NCBI RefSeq assembly: GCF_021742065.1
Contig: NZ_JAKKIE010000061.1
Coordinates: 1-19,202 of the forward strand
Reading direction: 5' to 3'
DNA: 19,202 nucleotides
Origin: Rhizorhapis sp. SPR117
Lineage (GTDB): Bacteria > Pseudomonadota > Alphaproteobacteria > Sphingomonadales > Sphingomonadaceae
Shown in pieces: positions 15,695-19,202 of the stretch (its first letter is position 1; the number at the start of each line of letters is the position of its first letter). Below the pieces are notes generated by a model. It searched no databases, had not been told where the DNA came from, and saw only the letters and a program-made list of their open reading frames with translations. Made by a program: the position numbers and the translations under genes.

Positions 15695-16149
15695 ACTGAT
15701 TCCCAGAGGTCCCGGTCGCGCAATGCCGTGTCGATATAGGTTTGAATTCGCTTCTCCAGATCGCGATCAACCTGCTGGTCTTCGAGCGCCATTGAATGGG
15801 AGACGCGCCGTAGTGCGCGCAGGGCAAGTTCGCGTGCCCGCCGATCAACCATCTCAGTCAGGCTAGTATTGGGCACTAGCGCATAAACCAGTACGCAATC
15901 CATCGCCTCGGCGGCGCGGCGCAGTGTATTGAGCTGGATCTTGCCGCTCGCCTCTGAGCGCTCAAGGCTCACCACAGCCTGAGCGGTCATGCCCAGACGG
16001 CGGCCGAGCTGCCCTCCGGTCATGCCGATTGCGTCACGGATTGCCCGTACCCAGCCTTTAGGGGGCATAACAAACCTGTCCGCCGGCTTGATTGCAGCTA
16101 ATTTCATATCGAGCCTCTCTCGGGCTCGGGTGCGAATCGCGGGTTTCAT
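15691..16149 (-). CDS. Mobile mystery protein A (XRE-type HTH regulator)
   Basis: The protein has 152 residues. After a basic N-terminus (MKPAIRTRARERLD), residues about 33-85 form a helix-turn-helix: PKGWVRAIRDAIGMTGGQLG, then RRLGMTAQAVVSLERSEASG, then LNTLRRAAEAMDC. The sequence DCVLVYALVPNTSL that follows is characteristic of mobile mystery protein A. It is the first gene of an operon with the Fic protein and the methyltransferase and probably binds its own promoter. The start is ATG 16149; there is no good Shine-Dalgarno site, and a TTGACT hexamer and an 8-base palindrome lie just upstream. Confidence 0.9.
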   Translation of the reverse strand: MKPAIRTRARERLDMKLAAIKPADRFVMPPKGWVRAIRDAIGMTGGQLGRRLGMTAQAVVSLERSEASGKIQLNTLRRAAEAMDCVLVYALVPNTSLTEMVDRRARELALRALRRVSHSMALEDQQVDRDLEKRIQTYIDTALRDRDLWESV

Positions 16150-16156
16150 TAGGCCA

Positions 16157-16185
16157 CAACTTTATTATTCGTATCGATAAGTCAA
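16157..16185 (-). promoter_or_regulatory. Possible promoter/operator of the mobile-mystery-methyltransferase operon
   Basis: On the minus strand a TTGACT hexamer lies at 16185-16180, followed by the palindrome TATCGATA (16172-16179) and an AT-rich stretch. A weak -10 match (TAAAGT, 16164-16159) is only 15 bases downstream of the hexamer. The assignment is by position and composition only. Confidence 0.25.
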
Positions 16186-16214
16186 GTCGTAGACTGATTT
16201 TTAGGCTAATAAAA

Positions 16215-16490
16215 TCAAGGTACATCTTGTTCGGATTGTGCGACTCTTAAAGCCAAAGCTTTATCAGTGCACGCAACTCCACGGATCCCTGCAGTCGGCA
16301 CGACGAACTCGGGATTGGCTGTAACGGCGCGGGTATGGCCTTTCTGAGAGGATGACCTGCAGCGTGAAATGGCCGGCGCTCCGGGCAGCTCGAGCCCGAG
16401 GGCATCCTCCGTCCGGTGTGCCGCGGCGTAGATTTGGAGGAACTCGTCGGTGACCGCAGCGCGCTCGATCTCGAGCTTCTCGGCCGTCGG
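16215..16490 (-). pseudogene. Unidentified decayed gene fragment
   Basis: On the minus strand, the frame containing PTAEKLEIERAAVTDEFLQ and YAAAHRTEDALGLELPGAP has strong coding-like codon use (G/C in third positions) from about 16490 to 16370. It continues open, with a less convincing sequence, to TGA at 16217-16215. There is no plausible start, and the region upstream looks coding in a different frame, so a frameshift or junction is likely. No family is recognised. Confidence 0.35.
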
Positions 16491-16504
16491 TCGGATAGGA
16501 CGTC

Positions 16505-16531
16505 TTATAGGAATTGCGCCCCAGCTTGATA
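16505..16531 (-). pseudogene. Short remnant resembling the 3' end of a tyrosine recombinase gene
   Basis: The minus-strand frame reads YQAGAQFL then stop, matching the DHAGAQFL-stop end of the recombinase gene at 17426-17452. Within the shared AGAQFL-stop codons the base differences fall at third codon positions, which suggests coding homology rather than a recent duplication. Sequence upstream of the tail does not resemble the recombinase, so only the end would survive. It is short, so chance cannot be excluded. Confidence 0.3.
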
Positions 16532-16583
16532 GCGAACGGGTCGGACAGGAGCCCTCTCATCCGCATGCGCGAGGCGTTGCTTG

Positions 16584-16967
16584 CTAAGCGTGGGCTTCAG
16601 CCTTGGTTCGGCGACGTCGTGGCGCTTCGGACTCCGCTTCCAGATCACCAATCTCCTTGATCGTGACCGGCGGACGATCGGGAAACTCCGCGACCAGATT
16701 GAGATGCCCGCCCATCGCTTCGATGTAACCACGCAGGGTGGACAGGTGCATATCGGTGCGCTGCTCGACGCGAGACACGCCGTCCTGACCCATCTTCAAC
16801 TTACGCGCGATCGCCTTCTGCGTGAGGTTTCGCGCTTTGCGAAGATCGCGAAGAGTCAGCTCTTCAGCGACCAGGGCGCTCGCGCGCGCCTTGACGCGTG
16901 CCTGCCGCTCCGGCGACATGCTGTTGAAAATGTCATCGATGGGAACGGTTTTATAGTCATTCGCCAT
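16584..16967 (-). CDS. higA: HigA-like XRE antitoxin
   Basis: The protein has 127 residues. An XRE helix-turn-helix spans about 38-90: LRDLRKARNLTQKAIARKL, then MGQDGVSRVEQRTDMHLSTL, then GYIEAMGGHLNLVAEF. It follows the toxin gene by 8 bases, the toxin-first order typical of HigBA. The start is ATG 16967, with GAGG just upstream; the open frame before it is a shadow of the toxin gene. It should neutralise the toxin and repress the shared promoter. The C-terminal tail is rich in Glu, Arg and Ala and probably disordered. Confidence 0.86.
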   Translation of the reverse strand: MANDYKTVPIDDIFNSMSPERQARVKARASALVAEELTLRDLRKARNLTQKAIARKLKMGQDGVSRVEQRTDMHLSTLRGYIEAMGGHLNLVAEFPDRPPVTIKEIGDLEAESEAPRRRRTKAEAHA

Positions 16968-16975
16968 GGTTGGCC

Positions 16976-17332
16976 TCACTTGCCCGCAAGAGCTGCTAAA
17001 TGTTCGTCGAAACGCGCATCGGCCTTGTCGATGAGTTGCCGATAGAAGCGCTTCTGCTTCACCCCTGACTTGTCCCCTCCCGTCAGTAATATGGCCTGGC
17101 GGTCCGGATCGAATGCAAACGCCACCCGCCAAACCCCATCAGCTGCTTCAAATCGCAGCTCTTTCATGTTGGCATGCCGCGACCCGGTCAACGTGTCGCA
17201 ATGCGGGCGGCGCAGCTGGGGGCCAAACTGCTTGAGCAACTCGGTCATGGCCACCAGCTCATCGACGACTTCTTCCGCCAATTCGTCAAGCTCGACGCGA
17301 AACCGGGGGTGCAGGTCTACCGTCCAAGCCAT
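16976..17332 (-). CDS. higB: HigB/RelE-like toxin
   Basis: The protein has 118 residues. The pattern LTGSRHANMKELRFEAADG, then WRVAFAFDPDRQAILLTGGD, then KRFYRQLIDKADARFDEHL is typical of the Gp49-like HigB family, ribosome-dependent mRNA interferases of the RelE superfamily. A GTG at 17335 directly precedes the ATG at 17332; I choose the ATG. The predicted promoter sits only a few bases upstream, so the mRNA may be leaderless or nearly so. It is the first gene of the toxin-antitoxin operon and probably stabilises the island. Confidence 0.86.
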   Translation of the reverse strand: MAWTVDLHPRFRVELDELAEEVVDELVAMTELLKQFGPQLRRPHCDTLTGSRHANMKELRFEAADGVWRVAFAFDPDRQAILLTGGDKSGVKQKRFYRQLIDKADARFDEHLAALAGK

Positions 17333-17339
17333 CACGGCA

Positions 17340-17376
17340 TATATGGCTTACACGACATATGTTGTCAACGCCATAT
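17340..17376 (-). promoter_or_regulatory. higBA promoter embedded in a palindromic operator
   Basis: On the minus strand a perfect TTGACA (17368-17363) is followed after 17 bases by CATATA (17345-17340) as a -10 candidate. The same segment is a 36-base dyad centred at 17358.5: outer arms ATATGGC (17341-17347) and GCCATAT (17370-17376), inner ACGACATATGTTGT (17352-17365). Fourteen of 18 arm positions pair. This is the expected architecture for HigA autorepression. Confidence 0.7.
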
Positions 17377-17387
17377 TTGCCTTGCGA

Positions 17388-17402
17388 GCTGGCTAGGCCA
17401 GC
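17388..17402 (-). terminator. Hairpin after the recombinase gene, weak terminator candidate
   Basis: GCTGGC and GCCAGC form a perfect 6-base stem around TAG, 24-38 bases past the recombinase stop. No T-tract follows on the minus strand, so it may not terminate transcription well. It separates the recombinase from the higBA promoter. Confidence 0.25.
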
Positions 17403-17425
17403 GGGCGACGAGAAGATAGTCGGTG

Positions 17426-18433
17426 CTACAGAAACTGCGCGCCGGCGTGATCGTCGAACAGCTCGGCGCTGCGGACATAGTCCGAGAGCACCTGCACCGA
17501 CTTGTGGCGGCTGACGTCCTGCATCTTGAAGATGCTCGCCCGGTTGGCGGCCGCTTCGGTCAGGAAGCCGGCGCGCAGCGAGTGGCCGGCATAGTGCGCC
17601 GGATCATAGCCCGCGGCCGCGGCGCACCGCTGGACCAGGCGCGCGATGGCGCGGTCGGACATGCGAGCATCTGTGAGCTCATCGCGGCGCGACAGCCGGC
17701 GGAAGAGGGGGCCTTCGGCATGACCGGCTGCGGCCATCCAGGCGAGCAACAGCGCCTTCGGCCGGATGCGCTTGCCCTCGGGGATGGCGACGACGGCGCC
17801 CTCGCGGGTCTGGTCGGTCTTCGACTTGGCGATCATGAGCTCGATGCCTTTGTCGACGAGCCCGACATCGGGCACATCGAACGCGACGAGTTCGGATCGG
17901 CGCAGCGCGGCCGACATGCCGATCGCGAGGATCGCGCGGTCGCGGACCGCGCGCAGACCATCGCCTTTGATCGTATCCAGCATGTGCCGCAACGCCGCGG
18001 CGTCGGCGGCGCGCTTGCGGACCTTGGGCTTGCCGTGGGTGGCGCGGATGCCGGCGAGCACCTCGAGCAGCCGGCCCGATCCGGGCACGGTGTTCGGCGG
18101 GGCGTGGCCCGCCTGGCGGTGGTAATAGGCGATCGCCGAGATGCGCTTGCCGATCGTGCGCGGGTTGGTGCCGGCGTCGGCGTCGGCGCTGGCGAACACG
18201 GCGACCGCATCGGGGCTTGCCGGCAGCGGGTCGATGCCATGGCGATCGCACCAGGCGGTGAAGATCTTCCAGTCGGCTTCATAGGCCCTTCGGGTCGACG
18301 GCGCCCGCGACGCCTTGGCATAGTCGGCGGCGCGCTTGATCTGCGCGTGGAGGATGTCGGGCAGCGCGGCCTGCGCGGACACCACCGGCAAGAGCCGCGA
18401 CGGATCCTCTTCCTCGGTCATCGCACGACCCAT
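17426..18433 (-). CDS. Tyrosine recombinase (site-specific integrase/resolvase)
   Basis: The protein has 335 residues, full length for the family. An N-terminal SAM-like core-binding domain (SRAPSTRRAYEADWKIFTAW, about 42-61) is followed by the catalytic domain with R178 in AALRRSEL, K205 in KSKTD, H284 and R287 in GHSLRAGF, H310 in SRHKS and nucleophile Y319 in LSDYVR. All key residues are present, so it should be active. The start is ATG 18433, with GGAGG about 9 bases upstream; ATG 18421 is an in-frame alternative. It is divergent from the adjacent Tn3-type transposase, with a dyad between them. It may be the resolvase of a Tn3-family transposon (TnpI/TnpS-like) or the island integrase. 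Confidence 0.93.
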   Translation of the reverse strand: MGRAMTEEEDPSRLLPVVSAQAALPDILHAQIKRAADYAKASRAPSTRRAYEADWKIFTAWCDRHGIDPLPASPDAVAVFASADADAGTNPRTIGKRISAIAYYHRQAGHAPPNTVPGSGRLLEVLAGIRATHGKPKVRKRAADAAALRHMLDTIKGDGLRAVRDRAILAIGMSAALRRSELVAFDVPDVGLVDKGIELMIAKSKTDQTREGAVVAIPEGKRIRPKALLLAWMAAAGHAEGPLFRRLSRRDELTDARMSDRAIARLVQRCAAAAGYDPAHYAGHSLRAGFLTEAAANRASIFKMQDVSRHKSVQVLSDYVRSAELFDDHAGAQFL

Positions 18434-18463
18434 ATCTTACCCCCCTCCGCGCAGCAATCCACT

Positions 18464-18487
18464 GTCCGAGAATCACACTTCTCGGAC
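18464..18487. repeat. Perfect dyad, candidate recombinase core site
   Basis: GTCCGAGAA (18464-18472) and TTCTCGGAC (18479-18487) are perfect 9-base inverted repeats around a 6-base spacer (TCACAC). Two inverted arms with a 6-8 base spacer is the layout of tyrosine recombinase crossover sites. It lies 30 bases upstream of the recombinase start and between two divergent genes, where resolution sites of Tn3-family elements are found. It could also act as an operator. Confidence 0.5.
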
Positions 18488-18514
18488 ATAAACCCACATG
18501 GGGAGGGGAGCACG

Positions 18515-19202
18515 ATGCGGTATTTCCCCCAGCGACACTTCGTGCCGCTCACCGAAATCCTCGGAACGATCGACGACGCGACGGGCTTTTCCGAGAGTCT
18601 GACCCATCTTCGGCGCCAATACGCCCGGCCGGTTCAGCGCGCGGTGCTCTTCGCCGGCGTGGTCGGCATGGGCTGCGGAATCGGCCTGCGCAAAATGGGC
18701 CGGATCTCCGGCGACATCAAAGAGGACGCCCTGGAGCACGCGGCGGACTGGCACTTCTCCCACGAGAACATCGTGGCCGCCAACGACCGGATCGTCGCCG
18801 TCATGGACGGCCTGGACCTCCCCGAGGTCTATCGCCGACGGAGCGGCCAGACCCACACCGCCAGCGACGGCCAGAAATTCGAGGTGACGGCGGACTCACT
18901 GGAGGCCAATCGATCCTACAAATATTTCGGCAAAGGCCAGGGCATCAGCGCCTACACCTTCGTCGATAGCCGCAGTTTCCTCTGGTATTCCACGGTCTTC
19001 AGCGCCGCTGAGCGCGAAAGCGCCTACGTCATCGACGGGCTCATGCACAACGACGTCGTTAAATCCGACATCCATTCGACCGACACCCACGGCTACTCCG
19101 AAGCGGTTTTCGGCGCGACCCATTTCCTCGAAATCGCCTATGCGCCGAGGATCAAGTCGCTCAAGCGCCAGACCCTGTACGCCTTTCGGTCGATGCCGCA
19201 GC
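18515..19202 (+). CDS. tnpA: Tn3-family transposase, catalytic part only (N-truncated, runs off the window)
   Basis: Translation from ATG 18515 gives MRYFPQRHFVPLTEILGTID and continues open for 229 codons to the window edge. It matches the DDE_Tnp_Tn3 catalytic domain: TGFSESLTHL near the start, the first catalytic Asp region SDGQKFEV (D118) and the second in HSTDTHGYSEAVFG (D190). Full transposases are about 1000 residues and this region normally begins near residue 580-600, so the N-terminal half is absent. A strong GGGGAGGGGAG site precedes the ATG, so the remnant may be translated. Loss of the N-terminus suggests deletion, or interruption by insertion of the island at this point. Confidence 0.82.
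   Translation, partial: MRYFPQRHFVPLTEILGTIDDATGFSESLTHLRRQYARPVQRAVLFAGVVGMGCGIGLRKMGRISGDIKEDALEHAADWHFSHENIVAANDRIVAVMDGLDLPEVYRRRSGQTHTASDGQKFEVTADSLEANRSYKYFGKGQGISAYTFVDSRSFLWYSTVFSAAERESAYVIDGLMHNDVVKSDIHSTDTHGYSEAVFGATHFLEIAYAPRIKSLKRQTLYAFRSMPQ

Larger units (their letters stand above)
16150..16583. other. Gene-poor gap with decayed coding fragments
   Basis: About 430 bases lie between the mobile-mystery operon and the antitoxin. The left end (16150-16215) is AT-rich and holds the presumed operon promoter. The rest contains the two fragments listed separately: an unidentified coding-like minus-strand stretch and a short tail resembling the end of the recombinase gene. I see no intact gene, tRNA or CRISPR here. 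Confidence 0.6.

Noticed and set aside
15991..16180. 63-codon + strand frame opposite mobile mystery protein A
   Set aside because: It is antisense to a well-recognised XRE protein and has no ribosome site or family resemblance.
16264..16566. 100-codon minus-strand frame as an intact gene
   Set aside because: The better coding signal over most of this stretch is in a different frame, so the open frame is probably fortuitous.
1..19202. CRISPR arrays, tRNA or rRNA genes
   Set aside because: No regularly spaced repeats beyond the two IS21 terminal repeats, and no cloverleaf or rRNA-like sequence was seen.

Overview
The window is a high-GC segment with compact, overlapping genes. The gene types and codon use suggest an alphaproteobacterium, most likely Sphingomonadales; this is inferred from sequence style, with no marker gene present. 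Almost everything recognisable is anti-phage defence or mobile-element machinery, so this reads as a defence island bounded by mobile DNA: an IS21-family end at the left (1-76), and a tyrosine recombinase plus a partial Tn3-family transposase at the right (17426-19202).

Left part, + strand: a small protein with a STAS-like region and a winged-helix-like C-terminus (110-661), a tiny coupled ORF (658-774), then a three-gene CBASS module. That module has a CD-NTase cyclase (764-1951), a stand-alone E2-like protein (1948-2403) and an HNH-SAVED effector of the Cap5 type (2403-3545). The stop/start junctions overlap (GTGA, TGATG). E2 without E1 or JAB is the 'short type II' CBASS layout.

Middle part, + strand, following with no terminator: a 980-residue protein that I read tentatively as DrmE-like (3559-6501), a 1552-residue DrmA-like SF2 helicase (6491-11149) and a DrmB/DUF1998 protein (11146-13365). 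These are core genes of a DISARM-like system. No DrmC (phospholipase D) or DrmD (SNF2) gene is present. CBASS and DISARM-like genes therefore look like one transcription unit of about 12.6 kb. This composite is the most interesting feature of the window.

Opposing strand: 16149 to 13347 is a second tight operon: mobile mystery protein A (XRE regulator), mobile mystery protein B (Fic domain) and an NPPY-type adenine-class DNA methyltransferase. The methyltransferase gene ends inside the 3' end of drmB. The likely logic, as inference, is that the methyltransferase marks self DNA under its own regulator, DrmA/DrmB (with the DrmE-like protein) attack unmarked DNA, and CBASS is a nucleotide-triggered second layer that degrades DNA through Cap5.

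Right part: a gap with decayed gene fragments (16150-16583), a HigB/HigA-like toxin-antitoxin pair with a palindromic operator, the recombinase, a dyad resembling a recombinase core site, and the N-truncated Tn3 transposase running off the window.
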